NCBI RefSeq assembly: GCF_902829295.1
Contig: NZ_CADEPL010000053.1
Location: 50,839-114,838, forward strand
Direction of reading: 5' to 3'
DNA from: Vogesella oryzae
Lineage (GTDB): Bacteria > Pseudomonadota > Gammaproteobacteria > Burkholderiales > Chromobacteriaceae
DNA: 64,000 nucleotides
Below the pieces are notes generated by a model, which was not told the origin of the DNA, ran no database searches, and saw nothing but the letters and a program-made list of their open reading frames with translations. Positions 19,559 through 27,629 of this stretch are shown here, piece after piece. A program made the translations under genes and the position numbers. How positions within the stretch are numbered: the first letter of the stretch is position 1; every line of letters begins with the position of its first letter.

Positions 19559-21043
19559 GTGAATAGCTATACCCGCGTGGCCATCGCCAGCGCGCTGCTA
19601 CTGGCCCTGGGGGGCTGCGGCAAGATTGAAGCCCTGTTCAAGGATGACAAGGGCGCACCGGTTGCGGTGCCGGCCAAGGCGGACGGCAGCGTGGCGATGC
19701 TGTTGCCCGACTTTACCCAGCTGGTTGAGCGCGAAGGCCCGGCCGTGGTCAACATCCAGGCCGTCCGCGCCGAAACTAGCCGACAAGCCACCCCCAGCAA
19801 CGATCTGCCATTCCCGGTACCGGAAGATGACCCGTTCTACGAATTCTTCCGTCGCTATATGCCCAACCCCAACCAGCAACAGGAACCGCAACCTTCCGAA
19901 AGCGTCTCTTTCGGCTCCGGTTTCATCCTGTCGGCTGACGGCTACATCCTGACCAATGCCCACGTAGTGGCCGGCGGCAACCAGATCAAGGTCATGCTGA
20001 CCGACAAGCGCGAACTGCGGGCCAAGCTGGTGGGCCTCGACAAGCGTACCGACGTGGCCGTGCTGAAAATCGATGCGGCCAACCTGCCGACTGTCAAAAT
20101 CGGCCCCCCGTCAGCACTGAAAGTCGGCGAGTGGGTGGCCGCCATCGGCGCCCCGTTCGGCTTCGAGAATACCGTCACCGCCGGCATTGTCTCGGCCAAG
20201 GGCCGCAGCCTGCCGGATGAAAGCTATGTGCCGTTCATCCAGACTGACGTGGCGATCAACCCCGGCAACTCCGGCGGTCCGCTGTTCAACCTGCGCGGTG
20301 AAGTGGTCGGCATCAATTCCCAGATCTACAGCCGCTCCGGCGGCTTCATGGGGATTTCCTTTGCCATCCCGATCGACATCGCCATGAAGGTCGCCGACCA
20401 GCTCAAGAGCAATGGCAAGGTAAGCCGCGGCCAACTCGGCGTTCACATCCAGGAAGTGACCCAGGAACTGGCACAGTCTTTCGGCCTGGATCGTCCGCGC
20501 GGTGCGCTGGTCGTACGGGTGGAGCCTAACGGCCCGGCCAGTCGCTCCGGCATCCAGGTCGGCGATATCATCCTGCGCCTGAACGGCCAGACAGTGGAAA
20601 GCTCGCGCGACCTGCCGCGCATGGTTGGAGACCAACCCCCGGGCAGCCGCATCAAGCTGGGGGTATGGCGCAAAGGCAACGAGCAGAATGTGGAAGCCAC
20701 CCTGGCAGAGCTGGCCGCCGAACAGGCCGCATCGGCCAGCGAGCCCGCAACTCCGTCGCAACCGCAAAGCTACCAGTTCGGCAAACTGGGCCTGACCCTG
20801 GCCGAACTCACCGCCGACGACAAGCAAACCCTTGGTGTGCGCGGCGGACTGGTGATCCAGAAAGCGCAAGGGCCGGCCGCCCAGGCCGGGCTGACCAACG
20901 GCGACGTGATCATTGGCCTTAACCAGACCGAGATCACCAACATTGCTTCGTTCGAGCGGGCACTGTCTGCGGCCAACGGCAATATTGCCTTGCTGGTTCG
21001 GCGCCAGGACAGCACGCTGTTCGTTCCCTTACGCATCAACTGA
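19559..21043 (+). CDS. HtrA/DegP-family serine protease, predicted lipoprotein
   Basis: About 494 residues: an N-terminal lipoprotein signal (SALLLALGGC, cysteine about residue 20), a trypsin-like domain with the catalytic triad H (TNAHVV), D (KRTDVAVLKI) and S (NPGNSGGPLFN), then two PDZ domains (about residues 285-370 and 395-490). HtrA/MucD-type proteases degrade misfolded envelope proteins. A lipobox instead of a cleavable signal suggests membrane anchoring. Start is uncertain: AAAAGGA suits GTG 19559 (8-base spacing), while ATG 19550 overlaps that site. Two exact repeat copies lie inside (20074, 20968). Confidence 0.92.
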   Translation: MNSYTRVAIASALLLALGGCGKIEALFKDDKGAPVAVPAKADGSVAMLLPDFTQLVEREGPAVVNIQAVRAETSRQATPSNDLPFPVPEDDPFYEFFRRYMPNPNQQQEPQPSESVSFGSGFILSADGYILTNAHVVAGGNQIKVMLTDKRELRAKLVGLDKRTDVAVLKIDAANLPTVKIGPPSALKVGEWVAAIGAPFGFENTVTAGIVSAKGRSLPDESYVPFIQTDVAINPGNSGGPLFNLRGEVVGINSQIYSRSGGFMGISFAIPIDIAMKVADQLKSNGKVSRGQLGVHIQEVTQELAQSFGLDRPRGALVVRVEPNGPASRSGIQVGDIILRLNGQTVESSRDLPRMVGDQPPGSRIKLGVWRKGNEQNVEATLAELAAEQAASASEPATPSQPQSYQFGKLGLTLAELTADDKQTLGVRGGLVIQKAQGPAAQAGLTNGDVIIGLNQTEITNIASFERALSAANGNIALLVRRQDSTLFVPLRIN

Positions 21044-21048
21044 AACAC

Positions 21049-21073
21049 ACCGCCCCACGGGGCGGTTTTTTTT
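21049..21073 (+). terminator. Rho-independent terminator after the HtrA-family gene
   Basis: ACCGCCCC-AC-GGGGCGGT hairpin followed by eight T residues. Confidence 0.9.
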
Positions 21074-21109
21074 CGTCCATCAAAACAAAAGCAACGCAAA
21101 GGAGTAACC

Positions 21110-21589
21110 ATGACTTTTCTGACCACGGATTTGTACGACGCCAACGAAGGCAACGTCGCCGTACTGGCACCGATGCTGCAAAGCTACGGCGCACGACCAC
21201 GTTTTTGCGGCCAGATCGTGACCTTGAAGCTGTTCGAGGACAACACCCTGGTACGCGAGGTGCTGGGCGAACCCGGCAAGGGCAAGGTGCTGGTGGTGGA
21301 CGGCGGCGGCTCGTTGCGCTGCGCCCTGCTGGGCGACCAGATCGCCGAACTGGCGGTGAAGAACCAGTGGGAAGGCGTGGTCATCCACGGCTGCATCCGT
21401 GACTCGGTGGCCATCAATGCCCTGCCGCTGGGTGTCCGCGCGCTGGCAACCAATCCGAAGAAGTCGGTTAAGCGCAATGAAGGCAGCCGGAATCTGACGG
21501 TGAACTTTGGTGGCGTGGATTTCGTGCCGGCGCAGTGGCTGTACGCCGACGAAGACGGCGTGCTGGTTTCTGCCACCGCCCTGCTGTAA
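21110..21589 (+). CDS. rraA: Ribonuclease E activity regulator RraA
   Basis: A 159-residue protein that matches RraA in length and in the motifs [31 protein letters not shown] and [11 protein letters not shown]. RraA forms a trimeric ring that binds RNase E and the degradosome and slows mRNA decay; some relatives are HMG/CHA aldolases, but the short length favours RraA. AAGGAGT precedes ATG 21110. It is convergent with the GFA gene across a hairpin. Confidence 0.93.
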   Translation: MTFLTTDLYDANEGNVAVLAPMLQSYGARPRFCGQIVTLKLFEDNTLVREVLGEPGKGKVLVVDGGGSLRCALLGDQIAELAVKNQWEGVVIHGCIRDSVAINALPLGVRALATNPKKSVKRNEGSRNLTVNFGGVDFVPAQWLYADEDGVLVSATALL

Positions 21590-21593
21590 ACCG

Positions 21594-21620
21594 GCAAGCG
21601 GGCCTTGCTGGCCCGCTTGC
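21594..21620. terminator. Bidirectional hairpin between rraA and the GFA gene
   Basis: GCAAGCGGGCC-TTGCT-GGCCCGCTTGC is a perfect 11-bp stem filling the gap between two convergent genes; there is no long T-tract. Confidence 0.7.
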
Positions 21621-21621
21621 G

Positions 21622-22023
21622 TCAGGCACTGCGGTCGTACTGGCGGTGACGACGGTGACCGGCCAGCAGTGGCAGCATGCGTATCCAGCTAAGCATGTCC
21701 TGGGTCCAGGTATGATCCTCCGGCGCCACCAGCTCCGGATTTTCCAGCGTTGCCGCGGTCAGATCGATTTCATCCGGCGACGCCTCGTGGCGGTAGCTCA
21801 GCGTGGTCCCGCACCGGGGACAGAAGCCACGATCCACCCCCATGGACGAGCGATAGTGCCGGACTTCGCCGCGCCACTCCAACTCCAGCTCGCGCACGGT
21901 AAACCAGGTAACAAACGGCGCGCCGCTGGCCAGCCGACACGACAGACAGTGACAATGGGTGACATGGTAAGGCTCACCCCTGATCCGGTAGCGCACGGCA
22001 CCGCACAGACATCTTCCTTGCAT
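21622..22023 (-). CDS. GFA/CENP-V family zinc protein
   Basis: A 133-residue protein with the zinc-binding cysteine pattern of the glutathione-dependent formaldehyde-activating (GFA) fold: CLCG near residue 5, HCHCLSCR near 23 and CPRCGT near 77. Members adduct formaldehyde to glutathione in a few organisms, but most have no proven activity. No glutathione/formaldehyde genes lie nearby, so only the family is certain. Confidence 0.85.
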   Translation of the reverse strand: MQGRCLCGAVRYRIRGEPYHVTHCHCLSCRLASGAPFVTWFTVRELELEWRGEVRHYRSSMGVDRGFCPRCGTTLSYRHEASPDEIDLTAATLENPELVAPEDHTWTQDMLSWIRMLPLLAGHRRHRQYDRSA

Positions 22024-22214
22024 GGCCGGAACTCCCTGTCGAATCAGCTGGTTAGAAAACTATAGCCTGCTTGCCGCCAAAATCCAGAATGTCGCGACGC
22101 CTTCCCACATGGCGGCAATGCCAACTGTTGCGATAACCGCCCGATGCGCTGATATCACCCGTTTGGCACGATTCGCACCATGGCAATATCCATCGCCAGC
22201 AAGCACTCGGCGGC

Positions 22215-22247
22215 AAAAAAAAGCCCGGCACTATGGCCGGGCCTTTT
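22215..22247 (-). terminator. Terminator of the pan operon
   Basis: Core stem GCCCGGC (22223-22229) / GCCGGGC (22236-22242) with an eight-A run at 22215-22222, which reads as a T-tract on the minus strand just after panD. Confidence 0.9.
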
Positions 22248-22266
22248 GCATACTGGGGAGCAGCAC

Positions 22267-22647
22267 TTATGCCGGTTGCACCGGCGTCGCGCCCTTCAGT
22301 TCGGTGATCACGTTTTTCTCGTCCACGAACACCAGCTTCGGCGAGTGGTTGGCCAGCTCGCTATCTTCATAGGCGGCAAACGAGGCGATGATCAGCAAGT
22401 CGCCCGGGGCGGCACGGCGTGCGGCCGAGCCGTTTACCGAAATCACGCCGGAGCCACGCTCGGCGCGGATCGCGTAGGTAGCAAAACGCTCGCCGTTGGT
22501 CACGTTCCAGATCTGTACTTCTTCGTATTCCTTGATATCGGCGGCTTCCAGCAGGTTTTCGTCGATAGCGCAGGAGCCGATGTAGTGCAGTTCGGCATGG
22601 GTGGTGGTGACACGGTGGAGCTTGGATTTCAGCATGGAACGCTGCAT
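22267..22647 (-). CDS. panD: Aspartate 1-decarboxylase
   Basis: A 126-residue proenzyme that makes beta-alanine for pantothenate. The self-cleavage site Gly-Ser lies in YIGSCAI (residues 24-25), where the serine becomes the pyruvoyl group. The conserved catalytic tyrosine and arginine neighbourhood ([19 protein letters not shown]) is present. It is the last gene of the six-gene minus-strand operon, 21 bases after panC, and is followed by a terminator. Confidence 0.97.
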   Translation of the reverse strand: MQRSMLKSKLHRVTTTHAELHYIGSCAIDENLLEAADIKEYEEVQIWNVTNGERFATYAIRAERGSGVISVNGSAARRAAPGDLLIIASFAAYEDSELANHSPKLVFVDEKNVITELKGATPVQPA

Positions 22648-22668
22648 GGCGGTCTTCCTCGGCGCGTT

Positions 22669-23502
22669 TCAGCGCGTTACTTCAATATTGTCAATCAGGC
22701 GGGTCTTACCCAGACGGGCTGCGGCCAACACCACCAGGCGCGACTCACCGGCGTGGGCGACCTCCAGGGTATCGGCCTGGCGGATCTCCACGTAGTCCAC
22801 ACGCCAGCCGTTGGCAGCCAGGTCATCGCAGGCGGTCTTTTCCAGGGCGGCATAGTTGCTGTCGCCCGCCTGCAGCGCATCGCGGATTGCCGCCAGGTGG
22901 CGGTACAGTCGCGGCGCCTCGGCGCGCTCTTCAGCAGTGAGGTAGCCATTGCGTGACGACAGCGCCAGACCATCGTCGGCACGGCCGGTATCCACCGGTA
23001 CGATCTCGATCGGCATGTTCAGATCGTCCACCATGGCGCGGATCACGTGCAGTTGCTGGTAATCCTTCTTGCCGAAGCAGGCCACATCCGGTTGCACGAT
23101 GTTGAACAGCTTGCTCACCACCGTGGCTACGCCGCGGAAGTGTCCAGGACGGAAGGCGCCGCATAGTTCGTTCTGGATATGCGGCGGCTCGACATTGAAA
23201 TCCTGCTTGATACGCGGGTACAGCTCGCGCTCGTCCGGGAAGAACAGTACGTCTACCCCGGCAGCTTCCAGCTTGGCGCAGTCGGCATCGAAAGTACGCG
23301 GATAGGCATCGAAGTCCTCGCCCTGACCGAATTGCAGGCGGTTGACGAAGATACTGACCACCACCTTTTCGGCACGCTGGTGGGCCTCGGCCACCAGCGC
23401 CAGATGCCCGGCGTGCAGGTTGCCCATGGTCGGCACAAAGGCGATACGCCCGGCGCTGCGGCGCCAGGCACGGAGCTCGGCAATGCTACGGATAACTTGC
23501 AT
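22669..23502 (-). CDS. panC: Pantothenate synthetase
   Basis: A 277-residue ligase that joins pantoate and beta-alanine with [18 protein letters not shown] contains the HIGH-like nucleotide-binding motif, FGKKDYQQL and [12 protein letters not shown] (KMSKS-like region) are also visible. It lies 7 bases after panB and 21 before panD, so all three steps to pantothenate are in one transcript. A repeat copy is at 22720. Confidence 0.97.
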   Translation of the reverse strand: MQVIRSIAELRAWRRSAGRIAFVPTMGNLHAGHLALVAEAHQRAEKVVVSIFVNRLQFGQGEDFDAYPRTFDADCAKLEAAGVDVLFFPDERELYPRIKQDFNVEPPHIQNELCGAFRPGHFRGVATVVSKLFNIVQPDVACFGKKDYQQLHVIRAMVDDLNMPIEIVPVDTGRADDGLALSSRNGYLTAEERAEAPRLYRHLAAIRDALQAGDSNYAALEKTACDDLAANGWRVDYVEIRQADTLEVAHAGESRLVVLAAARLGKTRLIDNIEVTR

Positions 23503-23509
23503 GCAAACC

Positions 23510-24301
23510 TCAGAAGCAGTGTTCGGGAGCCGGGAAGGTCTTGCCCTTCACCGCGGCAACATAGGCGCTGACCGCGCCCTGGATGCTGTGCGCTTCGGCC
23601 ATGAAGTTCTTCACGAAGCGGGCTTTCTTGCCCGGGTACACGCCCAGCACGTCGTAGATCACCAGCACCTGGCCGGAGACATCCAGACCGCCACCGATAC
23701 CGATAGTCGGCACGGCCACCGCCTCGGTGACCGCCTTGGCCAGCGCGGCCGGCACACACTCCATCAGCACCAGACTGGCACCGGCATCGGCCAGTGCGCG
23801 GGCATCGGCCAGAATACGCTCGGCATCGGACTCGCTGCGTCCCTGCACCTTGTAGCCGCCAAAAGCGTTGACGAACTGCGGCGTCAGGCCGATGTGCGCG
23901 CACACCGGTACACCGCGCTCCACCAGGAAGCGCACGGTATCCGCCATGAAGGCACCGCCTTCGATCTTCACCATGTGGGCCCCGGCCTGCATCAGACGGG
24001 CGGCATTGGCAAAAGCCTGCGCCGGGCTTTCCTGGTAGCTGCCGAACGGCATGTCGGCCAGCACCAGCGCCCGCTTGGCACCACGCGCCACGCAGCGGGT
24101 GTGGTATTCCATTTCCGGCATCGACACCGGCAGGGTCGAGTCTTCACCCTGCATGACCATGCCCAGCGAATCGCCAACCAGCAGAATGTCTACACCGGCT
24201 TCATCCAGCAGGGTGGCAAAACTGGCGTCGTAGCAGGTCAGCATGGCAATTTTCTGACCTTCCGCTGCCATCTGTTGCAGCGTGTTGACGGTGACTTTCA
24301 T
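23510..24301 (-). CDS. panB: 3-methyl-2-oxobutanoate hydroxymethyltransferase
   Basis: A 263-residue TIM-barrel enzyme that makes ketopantoate using methylene-tetrahydrofolate. The motifs [19 protein letters not shown] and [20 protein letters not shown] match PanB, including the metal-binding aspartate/glutamate residues. Its folate link fits with the neighbouring folK. It lies in the pcnB-folK-dgk-panBCD operon. Confidence 0.97.
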   Translation of the reverse strand: MKVTVNTLQQMAAEGQKIAMLTCYDASFATLLDEAGVDILLVGDSLGMVMQGEDSTLPVSMPEMEYHTRCVARGAKRALVLADMPFGSYQESPAQAFANAARLMQAGAHMVKIEGGAFMADTVRFLVERGVPVCAHIGLTPQFVNAFGGYKVQGRSESDAERILADARALADAGASLVLMECVPAALAKAVTEAVAVPTIGIGGGLDVSGQVLVIYDVLGVYPGKKARFVKNFMAEAHSIQGAVSAYVAAVKGKTFPAPEHCF

Positions 24302-24367
24302 TTTTTTGTGTGTCCTCGTTGCTTCCAGTGGCGAAACGCCGCTTGTGGCTGCGGTCGCGCACCGGGT

Positions 24368-25006
24368 TCAGAGCCCCTTGTTGAAGTAACTGCGCTGACC
24401 ACGCATCTCGGTGATGCAGCGCAACAATAGCTCGAAATCTTCGGTACCTTCAACCAGATCGAGGTTGTCGGTATTCACAATCAGCAGCGGCGCCGCCTCG
24501 TAACCATGAAAGAAGGCGCTGTACGCCTCGTGCATACGTTGCACATAGCCTTCGGGCATCGGCGGCAATTCGCTGCTGGCAGCCCGTGCGGCCAACCGGC
24601 TGGCGACCGTATCGGCCGAGGCCTGCAAATAGATCACCAGATCCGGCACTGGATATTCGGGCAGGAAACGCTGTGCCACACGGCGATACAGTGCCAGCTC
24701 GTCGGCATCCAGCGTCTTGCTGGCGAACAGCTCGTCTTTGTCGAACAGGAAATCGGACACCAACGGCGCGGCCAGCAGATCGCCGTGCAACATGCCGTGG
24801 GCGGCATCGGCGCGCTGCATCAGGAACGACAACTGGGTGGCCAGCGCATGGTATGGCGGCTGACGGTAGAAGCGCGCCAGAAACGGATTCTGCTCCGCGG
24901 CCTCGGCCAGCAGGCGTACCGACCAGTGGTCAGCCAGGCGGCGGGCCAGTTGCGATTTACCGGCGCCGATCGGCCCCTCCACTACCACATAGCGCAAGTG
25001 GGACAT
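24368..25006 (-). CDS. Deoxynucleoside kinase (deoxyadenosine/deoxyguanosine type)
   Basis: A 212-residue P-loop kinase. The Walker A motif VEGPIGAGKSQLARRL is at residues 8-23, an ERY/DRx-type region and the C-terminal LIVNTDNLDLVE motif follow, typical of the dCK/dGK family that salvages deoxynucleosides. I chose ATG 25006 because AGGAGA lies 8 bases upstream; the frame is open 9 codons further. Kinases of this type sit beside folK and panB in many betaproteobacteria. A repeat copy is at 24587. Confidence 0.88.
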   Translation of the reverse strand: MSHLRYVVVEGPIGAGKSQLARRLADHWSVRLLAEAAEQNPFLARFYRQPPYHALATQLSFLMQRADAAHGMLHGDLLAAPLVSDFLFDKDELFASKTLDADELALYRRVAQRFLPEYPVPDLVIYLQASADTVASRLAARAASSELPPMPEGYVQRMHEAYSAFFHGYEAAPLLIVNTDNLDLVEGTEDFELLLRCITEMRGQRSYFNKGL

Positions 25007-25029
25007 CAGTTGCTCTCCTGCAAGAAAAC

Positions 25030-25509
25030 TCAATCCAGGCGGATGACTCCGCTGGCGTCAAGGTTGGCCGCAATAGCGCCAGCCGTGCCGTGGGCACCGA
25101 TCTGCCACTCCGGCGCCATCTGCGCCAGCGGCACCATCACGAAGGCACGCTCGTGCATGCGCGGGTGCGGCAGGGTCAGGAACGCGTCCTGCTGGCTGAC
25201 ACCTTCCACCAGCAGCAGGTCAAGGTCCAGCACGCGCGGTGCATTGCGGAAGGTACGTACGCGGCCAAATTCCTGCTCCAGCTGCAACAGCGCGGCCAAT
25301 AAATCCGACGGTGTCAGATCGCTCGCCACCTCGCACACCGCATTGATGAAATCAGGCTGGTCGGCGAACCCTACCGGTGCGGTACGGTAGCAGGCCGAGC
25401 GGCGCAGCAATTGCACCCCCGGTAAAGCAGAAATGGCGGCCAGCGCCGCCTCGATCTGTGCTGCCGGGTTTTCCAGATTGCTACCCAGCGCGATCACAGC
25501 CCGCTTCAC
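25030..25509 (-). CDS. folK: 2-amino-4-hydroxy-6-hydroxymethyldihydropteridine pyrophosphokinase
   Basis: A 159-residue HPPK, the usual length. It transfers pyrophosphate from ATP to the pterin in folate synthesis. The N-terminal ALGSNLENP, the RTAPVGFADQPDFINAV region and the signature RVLDLDLLLVEG with the two metal-binding aspartates are present. It overlaps pcnB by 4 bases. An exact repeat copy (25063, minus) encodes part of the extreme C-terminus. Confidence 0.95.
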   Translation of the reverse strand: MKRAVIALGSNLENPAAQIEAALAAISALPGVQLLRRSACYRTAPVGFADQPDFINAVCEVASDLTPSDLLAALLQLEQEFGRVRTFRNAPRVLDLDLLLVEGVSQQDAFLTLPHPRMHERAFVMVPLAQMAPEWQIGAHGTAGAIAANLDASGVIRLD

Positions 25510-26870
25510 GCGTCGCCACCCTCGCTCGGGCGCGCCGGCTTGCGACGGCGACGGCGCTTCTTGCGCTGGGCATCGCTGCCCTCGCCGTCACCCTTGGCCG
25601 CAGCCGCCGCTTCGGCAATCAGTGCCTGGCGTTCGGCATGATCGGCGTCCTGGAACTCCGACCACCACTGCACCATCTCCTTGGGCACCTCGCCCACTTC
25701 GGCACGCAGGCTATAGAAGTCGAACGCAGCGCGGAAACGCGGCTGCTCCAGGAAACGGAACGGACGGGCTCCGCCACGGCTTTCAAAACGCGGTTGCAGC
25801 GACCAGATCTCGCGCATGGTGGCGGAGAAGCGGCGCGGAATAGCGAAATCGTTGTCCTGCAGGGTTTCCACTTCGGCCATCGCCAGCATCAGCGCCGGCA
25901 GCGACTTGTCGCCACGCGCGATATGGCTCTGCCAGCGGTTGTTGACCTGCGCCCACAGCAAGGCGGCCAACATGAAACCCACCGATACCGGCTTGTCGGC
26001 ACGTACGCGCTCGTCGGTATTGGCCAGTGCCAGTTTGAGGAAGGCTTCGCCACCGTCTTCGTCCAGCACCGCGTCCAGCAGCGGGAAGATGCCGCGCGAC
26101 AGGCCCTCGTCACGCAGCTTCTGCAGGCAGGCATAGGCGTGGCCGGAATGCAGCAGCTTGAGCAGCTCGTCGAACAGCCGCGCCGGCGGCTCGTTCTTCA
26201 GCAAGCCTGCGTGCGAGGCAATCGGCTTGCGGGTGTGTTCGTCGATCTCGAAGCCCAGCTTGGCCGCCAGGCGCACCGCACGCAGCATGCGCACCGGGTC
26301 TTCCTGGTAGCGGCGTGCCGGCTGGCCGATCATCACCAGCTTTTTGGCGTGCAGGTCTTTTACGCCGTGGTGATAGTCGATGATGGTTTCGTCGGTCGGG
26401 TTATAGAACAGCGCATTGACGGTAAAATCGCGGCGCTGTGCATCCTCGGCCTGGCTGCCATAGGTGTTGTCCGCCATAATGCGGCCGCTATCGCTGGTCT
26501 TGCCGATGTCGCCGCCGCGGAAGGTGGTTACCTCGATGGTTTCCGGCCCCATCATCACGTGCACGATGCGGAAGCGGCGACCGATGATGCGCGAGCGGCG
26601 GAACAGGTGATGCACCTCCTCCGGCGTAGCGCTGGTTGCCACATCGAAATCCTTGGGCGTCACGCCCAACAGCAGGTCGCGTACCGCGCCGCCCACCACA
26701 TAGGCAGCATGGCCGCCTTCCTGCAGGCGCGACACCACGCGCAGGGCGGCACTACTCAGGCCGTCGCGGCGCACGCCGTGTTGCGCCAGCGACAGTACTC
26801 GCGGCTTGGTTTTGCTGGTGGCGCGGTTGCCGGACAAGTCGAAAACGCGACTGAACAATTTGCGGATCAT
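25506..26870 (-). CDS. pcnB: Poly(A) polymerase I
   Basis: A 454-residue class II nucleotidyltransferase. GGAVRDLLLGVTPKDFDVATSATPEEV holds the GG motif and the catalytic DxD; RRDFTVNALFYN and the RNA-binding domain follow. A highly basic tail (KKRRRRRKPARP) distinguishes PcnB from tRNA CCA-adding enzymes and is typical of poly(A) polymerase I. It adds 3' tails that promote RNA decay. ATG 26870 is the best family start although the ribosome site is weak. First gene of the operon with folK. Confidence 0.93.
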   Translation of the reverse strand: MIRKLFSRVFDLSGNRATSKTKPRVLSLAQHGVRRDGLSSAALRVVSRLQEGGHAAYVVGGAVRDLLLGVTPKDFDVATSATPEEVHHLFRRSRIIGRRFRIVHVMMGPETIEVTTFRGGDIGKTSDSGRIMADNTYGSQAEDAQRRDFTVNALFYNPTDETIIDYHHGVKDLHAKKLVMIGQPARRYQEDPVRMLRAVRLAAKLGFEIDEHTRKPIASHAGLLKNEPPARLFDELLKLLHSGHAYACLQKLRDEGLSRGIFPLLDAVLDEDGGEAFLKLALANTDERVRADKPVSVGFMLAALLWAQVNNRWQSHIARGDKSLPALMLAMAEVETLQDNDFAIPRRFSATMREIWSLQPRFESRGGARPFRFLEQPRFRAAFDFYSLRAEVGEVPKEMVQWWSEFQDADHAERQALIAEAAAAAKGDGEGSDAQRKKRRRRRKPARPSEGGDA

Positions 26871-26980
26871 GGGAATGGTATCTGGAGGTAGTAGCTGCGC
26901 GGCGCATGCCGTCGTGGACTTGAGCGCGGGATTATAGCCCGATACCGCCCTTCTTCTCCAGCTTCGTGCCAAAGTCATGC

Positions 26981-27009
26981 TTGACAGCATGCGCGCTCTG
27001 CTCTAATTT
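26981..27009 (+). promoter_or_regulatory. Sigma-70 promoter (TTGACA-N17-TAATTT)
   Basis: A consensus -35 box TTGACA (26981-26986), exactly 17 bases, then TAATTT (27004-27009). A dyad CATGC/GCATG brackets the -35 box (26976-26991), which could be an operator. It faces away from pcnB and towards the candidate small RNA. Confidence 0.7.
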
Positions 27010-27015
27010 TCGGGC

Positions 27016-27114
27016 TTGCGCCGATTTTTGCTGCTTGCGGGCGCCTGATAAATACCAGCTAAGAGCGCACCGCCTAACCCGCTGTTGCCCTTAATTGGTC
27101 ACAGCGGGTTTTTG
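27016..27114 (+). ncRNA. Candidate small RNA of about 100 nt
   Basis: Transcription from the 26981 promoter should begin near 27016 and stop at the terminator at 27076-27114. The intervening 60 bases have no convincing start codon plus ribosome site, but contain a GCGC...GCGC pairing possibility. I do not recognise it as 6S, 4.5S or tmRNA. It could instead be a leader or attenuator for the HPr-like gene. Confidence 0.5.
27076..27114 (+). terminator. Rho-independent terminator of the candidate small RNA
   Basis: AACCCGCTGT and ACAGCGGGTT pair perfectly over 10 bp around a 15-base loop, followed by TTT. No upstream gene on the plus strand needs it other than the candidate RNA. Confidence 0.8.
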
Positions 27115-27243
27115 CATTGCAGCAGCCAGAAGCGGGCACAAGGTTCATGCGCCGAGTTAATCGACAACTTGCAGGGCGCCATCGAAATTCTGCTAAAGCG
27201 TCGCTCGGCTTTTCCGGGCGCGCATCACGCTATGGAGACTGCC

Positions 27244-27537
27244 ATGTACGACTGCCAGGAAGACCGCTACACCGAGTTCAACGCCGCCCCGCACACCGCC
27301 ACCCCGGCACTGCGCGGCAAGCTCACCGCCCGCGTGCTGGACAGCGCCCACAAAGCCCGCCTCACCGAACTGGCCGCCTACGCCACCGAGCGCCAGCTGG
27401 ATATTTCCCTGCAGCAAGGCACGCTGGGCATCGACGACCTGACCCTGACCGAAGCCCTCAACATCAACGCCCGCTTCGGCAACGAGCTGATCATCAGCTG
27501 CCACCTGCGCTGCGACCCGCCGGCACACTTCGACTAA
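27244..27537 (+). CDS. Small protein resembling an HPr-like fold without the phospho-histidine
   Basis: A 97-residue soluble protein. From about residue 27 (KLTARVLDSAHKARLTELAAYA) through DISLQQGTLGIDDLTLTEALNINARFGNELIISCHL the strand-helix-strand-strand-helix-strand order resembles PTS HPr, including a final strand after a small-residue turn. The active-site histidine-arginine pair (GLHARP) is replaced by DSAHKAR, so phosphotransfer is unlikely. ATG 27244 is preferred because GGAGA lies 7 bases upstream. The HPr resemblance is by eye and needs a profile search. Confidence 0.6.
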   Translation: MYDCQEDRYTEFNAAPHTATPALRGKLTARVLDSAHKARLTELAAYATERQLDISLQQGTLGIDDLTLTEALNINARFGNELIISCHLRCDPPAHFD

Positions 27538-27629
27538 GGCGACACCGCGTTACAGCCTGCGGCCAACCCTTCATGCCGCCGGCAAAGCTGCGCTTATAAT
27601 GGCGCTCCTTTAGCCTGCCGGTGTTTTCC

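Larger units (their letters stand above)
26871..27243. other. 373-base gap between pcnB and the HPr-like gene
   Basis: The left part (26871-26975) shows no clear feature apart from the presumed pcnB promoter on the minus strand. The middle holds a strong plus-strand promoter (26981) and a terminator (27076-27114), enclosing a candidate small RNA. The right part (27115-27243) has no recognised element apart from the ribosome site GGAGA before 27244. Confidence 0.6.
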
